Source: Trabulsiella odontotermitis
Lineage (GTDB): Bacteria > Pseudomonadota > Gammaproteobacteria > Enterobacterales > Enterobacteriaceae
NCBI RefSeq assembly: GCF_030053895.1
Contig: NZ_CP125781.1
Span: 4,278,001 to 4,342,000, forward strand
Direction of reading: 5' to 3'
Length of the DNA stretch: 64,000 nt
This document shows, piece after piece, positions 1-10,371 of the stretch (position 1 is its first letter; every line of letters begins with the position of its first letter). The position numbers and the translations under genes were made by a program. The notes beneath the pieces were generated by a model, which worked only from the letters and a program-made list of their open reading frames with translations, did no database searches and was not told the DNA's origin.

Positions 1-71
1 CTGTGGGCGATCGGCGGAAAATTTTCGGCGAAAAAGTCGCCCGTTTTTGTGGCGAAGAGGCCGACATGGCA

Positions 72-77
72 TAGACT
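72..77 (+). promoter_or_regulatory. -10 element of sraL promoter
   Basis: TAGACT lies about 7 nt before the inferred 5' end of the SraL RNA. No good -35 hexamer is visible. That fits the established sigma-S dependence of SraL in Salmonella, because sigma-S promoters tolerate a poor -35. Inferred from position and motif only. Confidence 0.5.
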
Positions 78-83
78 TAAAGT

Positions 84-228
84 GTCAGCACAACCCGGAA
101 CCTCCAACCCCTGATGAGACGATGAGGGGTGCTGATGTCGGGGGAAACCCTCCCGTGTCTCAACGGGATAGAGCGAAAGACAAAGACCGGAAACGACTAA
201 AGCGCCCTCTGTGGCGCTTTAGTTTTTT
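84..228 (+). ncRNA. sraL: SraL (RyjA) small RNA
   Basis: This is a trans-acting small RNA of about 140 nt, known in E. coli and Salmonella to sit beside soxR; in Salmonella it is reported to act on tig (trigger factor) and rho mRNAs. The identification rests on blocks I recognise from E. coli SraL: CCGGAACCTCCA near the 5' end, GTCGGGGGAAACCCTCC in the middle, GCGGGATAGAG-like and AAAGACAAAGACCGGAAA before the terminator. The 3' end is a strong hairpin plus U-run. The 5' end is set by analogy and could move by a few bases. The 3' tail runs antisense into the soxR stop codon, so the two transcripts overlap by about 2 nt. Confidence 0.85.
196..228 (+). terminator. SraL intrinsic terminator
   Basis: An 11-bp stem, ACTAAAGCGCC (196-206) with GGCGCTTTAGT (213-223), has a 6-nt loop and is followed by six T on the plus strand. 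On the other strand the stem could slow transcription leaving soxR, but no long T-run follows there. Confidence 0.85.
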
Positions 229-685
229 ATTCGTCTTCAAGAAAGTGCGCGCCAGGTCCCTTCTCGCCGAGCTTATCGCCAGGGTTGCGCAGCGGGCAGT
301 CAGTGCGCGACAGGCAGCCGCAACCGATGCAACCATCCAGTTGATCGCGCAGCGCCACCAGCGTGTGGATGCGGCTGTTCAGTTCCTCACGCCATTGAGA
401 AGAAAGCTGTTTCCATTCTTTGGCGCTCAGCCTGTGCCCTTCCGGCAGCACGCCAAATGCCTCGCCAATGGTCGATAGCGGAATGCCAATGCGCTGGGCA
501 ATCTTGATGATGGCCACATGACGCAGCACGTCACGACGGTAACGGCGCTGGTTTCCGGCGTTACGCGTACTTTTGATAAGTCCTTTGCTTTCATAGAAAT
601 GCAGCGCAGAAACGGCAACACCGCTTCGTTTCGCCACTTCGCCGGGCGTCAGCAGGGATTTAATGCGGGGTGATTTCTTTTCCAT
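227..685 (-). CDS. soxR: SoxR redox-sensing transcriptional activator
   Basis: SoxR is the MerR-family [2Fe-2S] sensor of redox-cycling compounds and nitric oxide; oxidised SoxR switches on soxS. The 152-residue product has the MerR winged helix at the N-terminus (about 12-80, with the [16 protein letters not shown] segment), a dimerisation helix, and four cysteines at 119, 122, 124 and 130 (C-x2-C-x-C-x5-C), the cluster ligands in E. coli SoxR. It is divergent from soxS, and the operator between them overlaps the soxS promoter. The stop codon touches the SraL terminator. E. coli SoxR is 154 residues, so the length is normal. Confidence 0.97.
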   Translation of the reverse strand: MEKKSPRIKSLLTPGEVAKRSGVAVSALHFYESKGLIKSTRNAGNQRRYRRDVLRHVAIIKIAQRIGIPLSTIGEAFGVLPEGHRLSAKEWKQLSSQWREELNSRIHTLVALRDQLDGCIGCGCLSRTDCPLRNPGDKLGEKGPGAHFLEDE

Positions 686-692
686 AAAGCGC

Positions 693-723
693 TTTACCTC
701 AAGTTAACTTGAGGAATTATACT
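693..723 (+). promoter_or_regulatory. soxS promoter with SoxR operator
   Basis: A perfect 18-bp palindrome CCTCAAGTTAACTTGAGG (697-714) lies between TTTACC (-35, 693-698) and TATACT (-10, 718-723). The spacer is 19 bp. This overlong spacer is the hallmark of MerR-family promoters, which become active when the oxidised regulator distorts the DNA. Confidence 0.95.
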
Positions 724-771
724 CGCCTTCAGACACTACGACGAATCGAAAAATGCAAAAAGAGGCCCTGT

Positions 772-1101
772 ATGTCCCATCAGGATATTATTCAAACGCT
801 TATTGAATGGATTGATGAACATATCGATCAACCGCTTAACATTGACGTGGTCGCGAAAAAATCAGGTTACTCAAAGTGGTATCTGCAACGGATGTTCCGC
901 ACCGTGACGCACCAGACGCTGGGGGATTACATTCGCCAGCGCAGGCTGCTGCTGGCGGCGGAGGCGCTGCGCACAACGCAACGTCCTATCTTTGATATCG
1001 CAATGGATTTAGGGTATGTCTCGCAGCAAACCTTCTCCCGGGTCTTCCGCCGCGAGTTCGACCGCACGCCGAGCGACTATCGCCATCAGATTTCCGCCTG
1101 A
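772..1101 (+). CDS. soxS: SoxS superoxide-response activator
   Basis: SoxS is an AraC/XylS-family activator of the superoxide regulon (sodA, zwf, fumC, acrAB and others in E. coli). It consists only of the DNA-binding domain: two helix-turn-helix motifs, around residues 25-45 ([13 protein letters not shown]) and 75-97 ([18 protein letters not shown]). The start ATG at 772 is chosen over an upstream start because MSHQ matches E. coli SoxS and AGAGG precedes it at suitable spacing. The product is 109 residues against 107 in E. coli; the tail is slightly extended. Its 3' end overlaps the convergent pdeC stop by 16 bp. Confidence 0.97.
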   Translation: MSHQDIIQTLIEWIDEHIDQPLNIDVVAKKSGYSKWYLQRMFRTVTHQTLGDYIRQRRLLLAAEALRTTQRPIFDIAMDLGYVSQQTFSRVFRREFDRTPSDYRHQISA

Positions 1102-2431
1102 GGCATCCGCTGGCGGACCTGGCATGATGAAACATCCAGCCACTGCATAAATTCCTGCGGTGGCATGGCTTTCGCGAAATACCACCCCTGACAGAACTGC
1201 ACGCCCCGCTTCGCCAGCCACGAGACCTGCTCAACGGTTTCCACGCCCTCGGCAATGGTTTTCAGCCGCAGACTTTGCGCCATCTCGATAATATGTTCGG
1301 CGATCAAATGGCTGGTGCTGTTGGTGGTGAGCGTATCGATAAACGATTTATCGATTTTAAGAATATCGACGTTCAGCGAATAGAGGTTGTGCAGGTTGGA
1401 ATACCCGGTGCCAAAGTCGTCGATAGCCACTTCATAACCCGCCTGACGAAACGCCTGGATCACTGGCGTCGTTTTCGGCACATCAATAAACCCGCGCTCG
1501 GTGACTTCGATTTTAATTTGTTGTGCACGTACGCGATGGCTTTGCGCTTTTTCTGAGATCAGCGCAATCAGCCGTGAAGAATGGAAATCCGACGCGGAAA
1601 GATTAATGGCGATATACAGCTGTGGGTGTGTTGCCAGGAATTGCCCCATCTCCGCAAACATCTCTTCGACCACGTAATCGGTCACCTGCTCTATTAACGC
1701 CTCTTTTTCAGCAAGTGGAATAAATTCCGATGGGCTCATTATCTGACTATTGAAACCCGGCCAGCGCAGCAGCGCTTCGGCACCGACACAGCAATTATTT
1801 TTGATATCGACGATCGGCTGATAATGCAGGCGCAGTTGCCGCTTATTAAGCGCACGCTGGAGTTTGCGTCGCGGCGAGTTAATTTGCTGGCGGGTGCGTG
1901 ACCAGACCAACAAAATGAGCACGCTGCAGATCGCGCCTAATGGCAGCGTTAACGTCAGCTGATGCCAGAGATTTACGTAATAGCGGCGATCCTGTGTCGA
2001 GACAATAACCGCAACGGGACGACGATCAGACAGCACGACAGTATTAAAACGCCCTTCTTTTCGAAATGACGCATTACTGTTGCGAATCAGCGGGCGTAAT
2101 ATCTGCGGATCCGACGTCGCGCTGACAGAGAAAAAAGAATTGGTTTTGGTATCGTAAACGCCGTAGCTCAACGAGGTATCTTCGGAGATCACTTCACTAT
2201 AAGAGAGCGGGTTGACCACTGCGACATAATTATCCCGCTGCATGTAGATCATCGAATAACCCGGATAAAATGGCGTGTCACGATAGTAATAAACCGAGAC
2301 ATTCGGTTTTTTCTGATAACTCGGCAGCGGCATGGTAAAAGGTTGCGCCGGACGAAAAACAGTCGAACACAGAAACTGATTGCCCTCGGCATAGATTAAA
2401 TCCGTAACGTACAACTGGCCGCGCACAATAT

Positions 2432-2435
2432 TTAG
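2432..2435. repeat. IS5 target-site duplication, copy 1 (TTAG)
   Basis: TTAG directly abuts the IS5 end here and again at 3632-3635. It matches the YTAR target preference of IS5. Confidence 0.95.
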
Positions 2436-3631
<1,196 letters not shown>

Positions 3632-3635
3632 TTAG
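3632..3635. repeat. IS5 target-site duplication, copy 2 (TTAG)
   Basis: This is the second TTAG, immediately outside the inverted repeat that ends at 3631. Confidence 0.95.
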
Positions 3636-4089
3636 CATCGCCTGTTGATGTTGTGGCGTACAGGCCGCGCCATGATAGCCTTCCGCCTCGCGGCGGGTCT
3701 CTTCCGCTTCATGGATGACGATTTCAGTTTTATCGAGCGCAAGCTGCGCAAATGTCTGCAATTGACCCGTGGTTTCCGACATTGCACGCATTTGCGCAAA
3801 CCAAAGCGCCAGCATCACGGGTAACAATACCACCATGATAACGCCGACAATGCGCAGCACCTTGTCTCGCACCCTACGATTCATCCAGCCCAATATCCCT
3901 GTTTTCATTGCGCCTGAAAGTCAGGCCCATGGCTTTGATTGCAGGTGATTACGTTGCATGAATCAAACAACATTAGCAACCGTCTTTTTGCTCTATATTC
4001 CTAATATTTCGTTATGACGATTTTATTTCACCGTAAGGCAAACCAGGAGACATGCCGACGTTTTTATTAAGGACAAAGTTCCCTTTACG

Positions 4090-4989
4090 TTAAAAACGTG
4101 GCGTGTTGTCTTTTTTTAAACCCGTCACATCGACGCCAATATTGAGTATTGTTCCATCGCCCATCGTAATATTAGACCAGAGCGTTGTCAGCGTTGCGCC
4201 ATCGCGACGCACCGGGTAGCGGGTGTGCATTTCTGTTACGGGCGTGTCATTGATCGGGCTAAAAGAAAGCCGCACCTGCTCGCGCATCTCCAGGTCAGGA
4301 TAAAATAACTCCAGCGGATCAGTGTAACGATTAATGTCATTTTGCGTCCAGCCAAACGATCGCTCGCAGGCTCTGTTCCATAATATGCACCGCCGACTGG
4401 CATCGAATGCATTTAATAATATCGGCGCGCAGTCTAACATCAGTTTATATCGCACCATGATAGCATTTAATTCGCTGGCAGTGCGTTCTTTAAGAATAAC
4501 ATCGGAAAGATAACTTTTCAGTTTTTCTGCCAGAATAATAGCAATGCTTTTAATTACTGAGGAAGACGTCTGCGAATGAGGGAAAGCAACAAATAAATAA
4601 TTACTGTGGCTGGTTCCCTGTAAAGGGATTTTGCATAACGCCGCGCTTTTTATTATTCCGGCATCGGGATGAGAGTCAGGATAAAGCAACCTGCTCGCCT
4701 CATTTCGCCAGTACCGGATGCGCCAGCTTCGTTCCGGCTCAAGCCGGGATAACGCCAGCAGGCGTACGACATGATGATGGTTACACTCCAGATCGCCCGC
4801 GACCTCCAGCCGTAGCTCCCGGCCATCGTCGATCATCGTCCACGTCAGGCACGCACCCAGCGCGGTGTTGATAGTAAAAAGTAAAGGGCGGAGTGGCTGA
4901 TGCGTGGATAATCCGGGCATCAGCTGCGCCAGCATATGCAGCCCTAAAGCGGCATCATTTATTGCGGTGTGCAGCGTGTCATTATTCAT
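4090..4989 (-). CDS. PAS-domain protein without output domain
   Basis: I do not recognise this gene as a named family member, and E. coli K-12 has no counterpart between pdeC and yjcB. The product is about 299 residues and soluble, with no signal peptide or membrane helix. The N-terminal half (about 1-165) looks like a GAF-type sensor fold. A helical linker (KLKSYLSDVILKERTASELN) leads to a C-terminal PAS domain (about 190-295) with the typical FDASRRCILWNRACERSFGW segment. No kinase, GGDEF, EAL or HTH domain follows, so any signal must pass to a partner. Start: ATG at 4989 is preferred; a GTG at 5001 is in frame, and neither has a clear Shine-Dalgarno. Its place beside pdeC hints at a signalling role, but this is only context. 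Confidence 0.7.
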   Translation of the reverse strand: MNNDTLHTAINDAALGLHMLAQLMPGLSTHQPLRPLLFTINTALGACLTWTMIDDGRELRLEVAGDLECNHHHVVRLLALSRLEPERSWRIRYWRNEASRLLYPDSHPDAGIIKSAALCKIPLQGTSHSNYLFVAFPHSQTSSSVIKSIAIILAEKLKSYLSDVILKERTASELNAIMVRYKLMLDCAPILLNAFDASRRCILWNRACERSFGWTQNDINRYTDPLELFYPDLEMREQVRLSFSPINDTPVTEMHTRYPVRRDGATLTTLWSNITMGDGTILNIGVDVTGLKKDNTPRF

Positions 4990-5117
4990 TTTATCAATCA
5001 CAGGTTGAGGGAACGGAATAAACCTGCAATGAAAATCAGACGTCGATCCAGCCTACGCAAAGTATTTGCGCAGCAAATGTTCAGGAGTTAATACAACCAC
5101 GAGAAAGGTGTTCAGCA

Positions 5118-5231
5118 ATGCTTACAAGAAATCAAAACTACCCAGTAAATCCAGCCGCTGATTGCCTTATTGCAAGTAAAAATAACTGTCCACGACAGCA
5201 TAATCCAGCCGGCCAGTCCTGTAAATATTGA
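5118..5231 (+). CDS. Possible 37-residue small protein
   Basis: An ATG at 5118 opens 37 codons ending in TGA at 5229-5231; AGAAAGG lies about 10 nt upstream. The predicted peptide is hydrophilic with three Cys (…AADC…NNCPRQ…QSCKY) and no hydrophobic segment. I recognise no family. The length is short enough to arise by chance, so this is a candidate only. Confidence 0.2.
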   Translation: MLTRNQNYPVNPAADCLIASKNNCPRQHNPAGQSCKY

Positions 5232-5396
5232 ACACGGGACGGCAAGAGTACCGATTTGGCTATCTCTCTGAATTGGCGTGAAAGGGTCTTAAATAAAGAT
5301 CATGTTCAACGGAGAATATATTCTCTGTTCCCATGACGCCTCGCAAAATTAACCCGCAAAAAAGTCATTTTTTGAACTGGCGAATAAAACACCAAA

Positions 5397-5412
5397 TGTG
5401 ATATAGTTCACA
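5397..5412. promoter_or_regulatory. CRP-type binding site
   Basis: TGTGATATAGTTCACA is a perfect TGTGA-N6-TCACA CRP core with A-rich left flank (AAA) and CAT to the right. It is centred about 120 bp upstream of the yjcB start. The match is direct; regulation of yjcB by it is inference. Confidence 0.65.
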
Positions 5413-5524
5413 CATCCTAATGCAAAAGAAATTTCGTTTCATTCAATCGCTAAATGCCTTCAGATAGCCAGCCTGCAATGACGTTCGCGCTGTCAAAGGC
5501 AACTGTTCTTCCGAGGAAAGATTC

Positions 5525-5806
5525 ATGGCATCGATCACCACCGGCGTTGTGCTGTTGCGCTGGCCACTTTTCAGTGCAGTGCTGATGTTCTTAGCCAGTA
5601 CGCTCAACATTCAGTTACGCAAATCCGACTATGCCGGGCTGGCCGTCATTTGCAGCGGTCTCGGCGTGGCCGCCGCCTGCTGGTTCGCGACCGGCTTGCT
5701 GGGTATTACGTTAGTAGATATCGCCACCATCTGGGGTAACATTAAAGACGTGATGATTGAAGTGATGAACCAGGCGCCGCCAGAATGGCCGATGGTGTTA
5801 ACCTGA
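5525..5806 (+). CDS. yjcB: YjcB, small inner-membrane protein
   Basis: The protein is 93 residues, the same length as E. coli YjcB, and shows the same landmarks: TTGVVLLRW at the start, FLASTLNI, RKSDYAGLAVI, ACWFATGLLGIT and the PPEWPMVLT tail. Two hydrophobic stretches (about 5-27 and 37-63) suggest two membrane helices. GAGGAAAG precedes ATG 5525 at normal spacing. Its function is not known. A shared hairpin terminator separates it from convergent ssb. Confidence 0.9.
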   Translation: MASITTGVVLLRWPLFSAVLMFLASTLNIQLRKSDYAGLAVICSGLGVAAACWFATGLLGITLVDIATIWGNIKDVMIEVMNQAPPEWPMVLT

Positions 5807-5813
5807 TAAAAAA

Positions 5814-5840
5814 AGAGCTTCCCGGTGGAAGCTCTTTTTT
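5814..5840. terminator. Bidirectional terminator between yjcB and ssb
   Basis: AGAGCTTCC (5814-5822) pairs with GGAAGCTCT (5827-5835) around a CGGT loop, with an A-run before and a T-run after. It can end transcription of both yjcB and ssb. Confidence 0.9.
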
Positions 5841-5865
5841 CGTCTGATGATCGCGAAAAGCGGAA

Positions 5866-6396
5866 TCAGAACGGGATGTCGTCGTCGAAATCCATCGGCG
5901 GTTCGTTAGACGGCGCCGGAGCAGATGGCTGTTGCGGGCGAGACTGCGCGCCGCCGCTAAACTGTGCGCCACCCTGCGGCTGCTGAGGCTGACCCCAACC
6001 GCCCTGCTGCGGCTGACCACCGCCCGCCGGTGCGCCTGCGCCCTGCTGACGGCCGCCCAACATCTGCATGGTGCCGCCGACATTCACCACCACTTCCGTG
6101 GTGTATTTTTCTACGCCGGACTGATCGGTCCATTTGCGGGTACGCAACTGGCCTTCGATGTAGACCTGAGAACCTTTACGCAGATATTCGCTGGCGACTT
6201 CAGCCAGTTTGCCGAACAGCACAACACGGTGCCATTCCGTCTGCTCTTTCATTTCCCCGGTCTGCTTGTCACGCCAGGATTCGGAAGTAGCCAGCGTAAT
6301 GTTGGCAACTGCACCACCATTCGGCATGTAGCGTACTTCCGGGTCCTGGCCCAGATTACCGACGAGAATCACCTTGTTTACGCCTCTGCTGGCCAT
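5866..6396 (-). CDS. ssb: Single-stranded DNA-binding protein
   Basis: SSB coats single-stranded DNA in replication, recombination and repair, as a tetramer. The 176-residue product has the OB fold at about 1-112 ([22 protein letters not shown]), a Gly/Gln/Pro-rich linker (about 113-165) and the conserved acidic tip MDFDDDIPF that binds partner proteins. The start at 6396 matches E. coli and has GGAGACACGATC before it; an upstream in-frame extension of 28 codons has no support. It is divergent from uvrA across a region with a LexA box. Confidence 0.98.
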   Translation of the reverse strand: MASRGVNKVILVGNLGQDPEVRYMPNGGAVANITLATSESWRDKQTGEMKEQTEWHRVVLFGKLAEVASEYLRKGSQVYIEGQLRTRKWTDQSGVEKYTTEVVVNVGGTMQMLGGRQQGAGAPAGGGQPQQGGWGQPQQPQGGAQFSGGAQSRPQQPSAPAPSNEPPMDFDDDIPF

Positions 6397-6541
6397 GATC
6401 GTGTCTCCTGAATACGTTTTGAAATAGTGTAAACGCGCGATTGTACCACCACAAAGCGACATTTTGATAGCTGCGAGCATGATTCCAGAAATCTCGCGTC
6501 AATAATCATTTTTGCACATAATCGAGGAAGATGCATTCCAA

Positions 6542-6561
6542 TACTGTATATTCAAACAGGT
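6542..6561. promoter_or_regulatory. LexA (SOS) box of uvrA/ssb
   Basis: TACTGTATATTCAAACAGGT contains CTG-N10-CAG and closely resembles the E. coli uvrA SOS box. Placed between divergent ssb and uvrA, it should repress uvrA and one of the ssb promoters. Confidence 0.93.
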
Positions 6562-6642
6562 TTAATTGTGTCATAATTAGCCGTTTCTGCCGTTTGTCCT
6601 TCAAGCAAACCAGGCATTCCGAGTCTCTACCGGGAAAGGTGA

Positions 6643-9468
6643 ATGGATAAGATCGAAGTTCGGGGCGCCCGCACCCATAATCTCAAAAATATCAACCTCG
6701 TCATCCCTCGCGACAAACTGATTGTCGTCACCGGGCTGTCGGGTTCAGGCAAATCTTCACTGGCTTTTGACACGCTGTACGCCGAAGGGCAGCGCCGCTA
6801 CGTTGAGTCGCTGTCAGCCTACGCGCGCCAGTTTCTGTCGTTGATGGAAAAACCGGACGTCGATCATATCGAAGGCTTGTCGCCCGCGATCTCCATTGAG
6901 CAAAAATCGACCTCGCACAACCCGCGTTCGACGGTGGGGACGATTACTGAAATCCACGATTACCTGCGTCTGCTGTACGCCCGCGTCGGGGAGCCACGCT
7001 GCCCGGATCACGACGTGCCGCTGGCCGCGCAGACCGTCAGCCAGATGGTAGACAACGTGCTGTCGCAGCCGGAAGGCAAACGCCTGATGCTGCTGGCACC
7101 CATCATTAAAGAGCGTAAAGGTGAACACACCAAAACGCTGGAAAATCTGGCGAGCCAGGGCTATATCCGCGCCCGTATCGACGGCGAAGTGTGCGATCTT
7201 TCCGATCCGCCGAAACTGGAATTACAAAAGAAACACACCATCGAGGTGGTGGTTGATCGCTTTAAAGTCCGTGGCGATCTGGCACAGCGTCTGGCCGAAT
7301 CCTTCGAGACCTCGCTGGAGTTGTCCGGTGGCACGGCCGTCGTCGCCGATATGGACGATGAAAAAGCCGAGGAATTGCTCTTCTCCGCCAACTTCGCCTG
7401 TCCGATTTGCGGTTACAGTATGCGTGAGCTGGAGCCGCGCCTGTTTTCGTTCAACAACCCGGCAGGCGCCTGCCCGACCTGTGACGGTCTCGGCGTACAG
7501 CAATATTTCGATCCGGATCGCGTGATCCAGAACCCGGAGCTGTCACTCGCTGGCGGGGCGATCCGCGGCTGGGATCGCCGTAACTTCTACTATTTCCAGA
7601 TGCTGAAATCGCTGGCGGAACACTACAAATTCGACGTGGACGCGCCCTGGGGCAGCCTGAACCCGTCGGTGCATAAAGTGGTGCTGTTCGGTTCCGGTAA
7701 AGAGTCTATTGAATTCAAATACATGAACGATCGTGGCGATACTTCAATCCGCCGCCATCCGTTCGAAGGCGTTCTGCACAACATGGAGCGCCGCTATAAA
7801 GAGACCGAATCCAGCGCCGTTCGTGAAGAGCTGGCGAAATTCATCAGCAACCGTCCGTGCGCGACCTGTGACGGTACGCGCCTGCGTCGTGAAGCCCGCC
7901 ATGTGTTTGTCGAAAACACGCCGCTGCCGACCATTTCAGACATGAGCATCGGTCACGCGATGGACTTCTTCAATAACCTGAAGCTATCCGGCCAGCGCGC
8001 GCAAATTGCCGAAAAAGTGCTGAAAGAAATTGGCGATCGCCTGAAGTTCCTGGTCAACGTCGGTCTGAACTATCTGACGCTTTCACGCTCAGCGGAAACG
8101 CTGTCCGGCGGCGAGGCGCAGCGGATCCGTCTGGCAAGCCAGATTGGCGCAGGGCTGGTGGGCGTGATGTACGTGCTGGATGAGCCTTCTATCGGCCTGC
8201 ATCAGCGCGATAACGAACGCCTGCTCGGCACGCTGATCCATCTGCGTAACCTGGGTAACACAGTGATTGTCGTCGAGCATGACGAAGACGCGATCCGCGC
8301 GGCGGACCATATTATTGATATCGGCCCGGGGGCGGGCGTACACGGCGGTCAGGTGGTGGCCGAAGGGACGCTGGACGCCATCATGTCAGTGCCGGAATCG
8401 CTGACCGGCCAGTTCATGAGCGGGAAACGCCAGATTGAAATCCCGAAAAAACGGGTACCGGCGGATCCGCAAAAAGTGCTGAAGCTGAGCGGTGCGCGTG
8501 GCAACAACCTGAAAGACGTCACACTGACGCTGCCTGTCGGTCTGTTTACCTGTATCACCGGGGTTTCAGGTTCCGGTAAATCGACGCTGATCAACGATAC
8601 CCTGTTCCCGATCGCCCAACGCCAGCTTAACGGCGCGACGATTGCAGAACCGGCGCCGTATCGCGAGATCCAGGGGCTGGAGCATTTCGATAAAGTCATT
8701 GATATCGACCAGAGTCCGATTGGCCGTACGCCACGTTCCAACCCGGCGACCTATACCGGCGTTTTCACCCCCGTACGTGAACTTTTCGCCGGGGTGCCGG
8801 AAGCCCGCTCGCGCGGCTATACGCCAGGACGTTTCAGCTTTAACGTACGTGGCGGACGTTGCGAAGCCTGTCAGGGCGACGGCGTGATCAAAGTCGAAAT
8901 GCACTTCCTGCCGGATATCTACGTACCGTGCGACCAGTGCAAAGGCAAACGCTATAACCGTGAAACGCTGGAGATTAAATACAAAGGCAAGACGATCCAC
9001 GAAGTGCTGGATATGACCATTGAAGAAGCGCGTGAGTTCTTTGACGCGGTTCCGGCGCTGGCGCGTAAGCTGCAAACGCTGATGGATGTGGGGCTAACCT
9101 ACATTCGTCTTGGTCAGTCGGCAACCACGCTTTCCGGCGGTGAAGCGCAGCGCGTTAAGCTGGCGCGCGAGCTGTCAAAACGCGGTACCGGCCAGACGCT
9201 CTACATTCTCGATGAACCCACCACCGGTCTGCACTTTGCCGATATCCAGCAGTTGCTGGACGTGCTGCATCAGTTGCGCGATCAGGGTAATACCATCGTG
9301 GTGATTGAGCACAACCTGGACGTCATTAAAACAGCGGACTGGATTGTGGATCTCGGCCCGGAAGGCGGCAGCGGCGGCGGGGAAATCCTCGTTTCCGGTA
9401 CGCCAGAGACAGTGGCGGAGTGCGAAGCCTCGCACACTGCACGTTTCCTGAAACCCATGCTGAAATAA
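6643..9468 (+). CDS. uvrA: UvrA, excinuclease ABC damage-recognition ATPase
   Basis: UvrA dimers scan DNA, recognise bulky lesions and load UvrB in nucleotide excision repair. The 941-residue protein has two ABC ATPase modules. Walker A motifs are at 31-39 (GLSGSGKSS) and about 640-648 (GVSGSGKST), signature motifs are [11 protein letters not shown] and [11 protein letters not shown], and Walker B segments are [10 protein letters not shown] and [10 protein letters not shown]. Zinc-binding modules are visible at about 253-283 (CPIC…CPTC) and 740-766 (CEAC…CDQC). Length matches E. coli (940). SOS-regulated through the LexA box upstream. Confidence 0.99.
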   Translation: MDKIEVRGARTHNLKNINLVIPRDKLIVVTGLSGSGKSSLAFDTLYAEGQRRYVESLSAYARQFLSLMEKPDVDHIEGLSPAISIEQKSTSHNPRSTVGTITEIHDYLRLLYARVGEPRCPDHDVPLAAQTVSQMVDNVLSQPEGKRLMLLAPIIKERKGEHTKTLENLASQGYIRARIDGEVCDLSDPPKLELQKKHTIEVVVDRFKVRGDLAQRLAESFETSLELSGGTAVVADMDDEKAEELLFSANFACPICGYSMRELEPRLFSFNNPAGACPTCDGLGVQQYFDPDRVIQNPELSLAGGAIRGWDRRNFYYFQMLKSLAEHYKFDVDAPWGSLNPSVHKVVLFGSGKESIEFKYMNDRGDTSIRRHPFEGVLHNMERRYKETESSAVREELAKFISNRPCATCDGTRLRREARHVFVENTPLPTISDMSIGHAMDFFNNLKLSGQRAQIAEKVLKEIGDRLKFLVNVGLNYLTLSRSAETLSGGEAQRIRLASQIGAGLVGVMYVLDEPSIGLHQRDNERLLGTLIHLRNLGNTVIVVEHDEDAIRAADHIIDIGPGAGVHGGQVVAEGTLDAIMSVPESLTGQFMSGKRQIEIPKKRVPADPQKVLKLSGARGNNLKDVTLTLPVGLFTCITGVSGSGKSTLINDTLFPIAQRQLNGATIAEPAPYREIQGLEHFDKVIDIDQSPIGRTPRSNPATYTGVFTPVRELFAGVPEARSRGYTPGRFSFNVRGGRCEACQGDGVIKVEMHFLPDIYVPCDQCKGKRYNRETLEIKYKGKTIHEVLDMTIEEAREFFDAVPALARKLQTLMDVGLTYIRLGQSATTLSGGEAQRVKLARELSKRGTGQTLYILDEPTTGLHFADIQQLLDVLHQLRDQGNTIVVIEHNLDVIKTADWIVDLGPEGGSGGGEILVSGTPETVAECEASHTARFLKPMLK

Positions 9469-9474
9469 TCCTCC

Positions 9475-9503
9475 TGCGCCCTGTGGATCCTCTTCAGGGC
9501 GCA
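9475..9503 (+). terminator. Hairpin after uvrA
   Basis: TGCGCCCTG (9475-9483) pairs perfectly with CAGGGCGCA (9495-9503). The following T-rich stretch (CTCTTTTTTGCG) starts about 10 nt later, so termination may be partial. Confidence 0.6.
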
Positions 9504-9586
9504 ACACTTTGCCTCTTTTTTGCGTATTTTAAACCACGGATTTGCTCTATTCTGGATGGTATTCACCGCTTGCCAGAGCCACGGCT

Positions 9587-10018
9587 ATGCCTGTTATTCG
9601 CCTCATCAGAATCATTTTTTTAGTCCCGCTGCTGCTGTTAACCGCCTGTTCCGCGACAGGAAACTATAACGGCGACGCCCACCGTCAGCTGGTGATGTTG
9701 CAGGCGCTGCATATGCAATTCATTGATGACGCCACGATGAGCGATATCCGTGACGCGGCGCTGGACGAACGCGATTATCAACTGCAATACCGCGCCGCGT
9801 GGCTGTTCGCTGAAAACCTGGGCGATCCGCTGCGTCTGGATAACCTTCAGTCGCTGCACAATATCTGGCAAGTACAGTCTGATCGCTTCCGGCAGCAGCA
9901 GCGACCGTTCAACAGCTCACAGGCCCGGCTGTTCAGCCGCCAGGCGAGCGCCGCTTACCAACAAGCCATTCACGGCGAGTGCTTACGCCCGCATTCCGTT
10001 TGTCACCAGGGGTTATAA
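9587..10018 (+). CDS. Predicted lipoprotein of unknown function
   Basis: I do not recognise the family. The 143-residue product begins with a lipoprotein signal peptide: basic start, hydrophobic run RIIFLVPLLLL, lipobox LTAC with the Cys at about residue 21, followed by Ser, which predicts the outer membrane. The mature part is rich in Gln, Arg and Ala and probably helical (QLQYRAAWLF, SLHNIWQVQSDRFRQQQ). ATG 9587 is preferred over an upstream in-frame start because it places the signal peptide at the N-terminus; its Shine-Dalgarno is weak. Its stop codon abuts the next ATG directly, so the two genes form one unit. From memory, K-12 has nothing here between uvrA and yjbR. Confidence 0.75.
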   Translation: MPVIRLIRIIFLVPLLLLTACSATGNYNGDAHRQLVMLQALHMQFIDDATMSDIRDAALDERDYQLQYRAAWLFAENLGDPLRLDNLQSLHNIWQVQSDRFRQQQRPFNSSQARLFSRQASAAYQQAIHGECLRPHSVCHQGL

Positions 10019-10357
10019 ATGTCGATTTTAAATGATCTGGAAACAGCGTTTACCCATCCGGCATTTCGCCAGCAGGCCGGGGAGATTGTCGGGGGAGAAT
10101 GTCTGGCGCTGTTTAAGCAGGGTCTGGAGGACAACGACACGTTTATTCGCGACACCTGTAAACTGCTGGCAGAGGCGCTACGCGACAAAGCGCGCGGCGA
10201 CCTGGAAGAGGAAGATATCAGGGTGATACTCGACGGGATGCAGCAGCAATTAGCAATACAAATGACCAACGCGCAGATCGCCGTGCGATCCCGCATGCAG
10301 AATATTGTTGAGCGACTGCTCAGCCTGTCGCTGTCGGTGCTGATCACCGCACTGTAG
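10019..10357 (+). CDS. Unknown 112-residue helical protein
   Basis: No family recognised. The ATG at 10019 follows the stop codon of the lipoprotein gene with no gap, so translation is probably coupled. The sequence is mostly amphipathic helix with many acidic residues in the middle (LEDNDTFIRD, DLEEEDIRVIL), and ends in a hydrophobic Leu-rich stretch (LLSLSLSVLITAL) that could be a membrane anchor. No signal peptide. It converges on yjbR with only 14 bp between stop codons. Confidence 0.65.
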   Translation: MSILNDLETAFTHPAFRQQAGEIVGGECLALFKQGLEDNDTFIRDTCKLLAEALRDKARGDLEEEDIRVILDGMQQQLAIQMTNAQIAVRSRMQNIVERLLSLSLSVLITAL

Positions 10358-10371
10358 TGTTTAAACGGGAG

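Larger units (their letters stand above)
5002..5524. other. Long intergenic region upstream of yjcB
   Basis: This is 523 bp between the start of the PAS gene and the start of yjcB. It holds one plausible small ORF (5118-5231), a near-consensus CRP-type palindrome (5397-5412) and AT-rich DNA. No longer coding frame or RNA gene that I can identify is present. Confidence 0.6.

Noticed and set aside
111..172. CTGATGAG followed later by GAAA, resembling a hammerhead ribozyme core
   Set aside because: The three-stem architecture cannot be drawn around it, and the region is fully explained by SraL.
5932..6411. 159-codon plus-strand frame over ssb
   Set aside because: Mirror frame of ssb caused by codon bias; no homology recognised.
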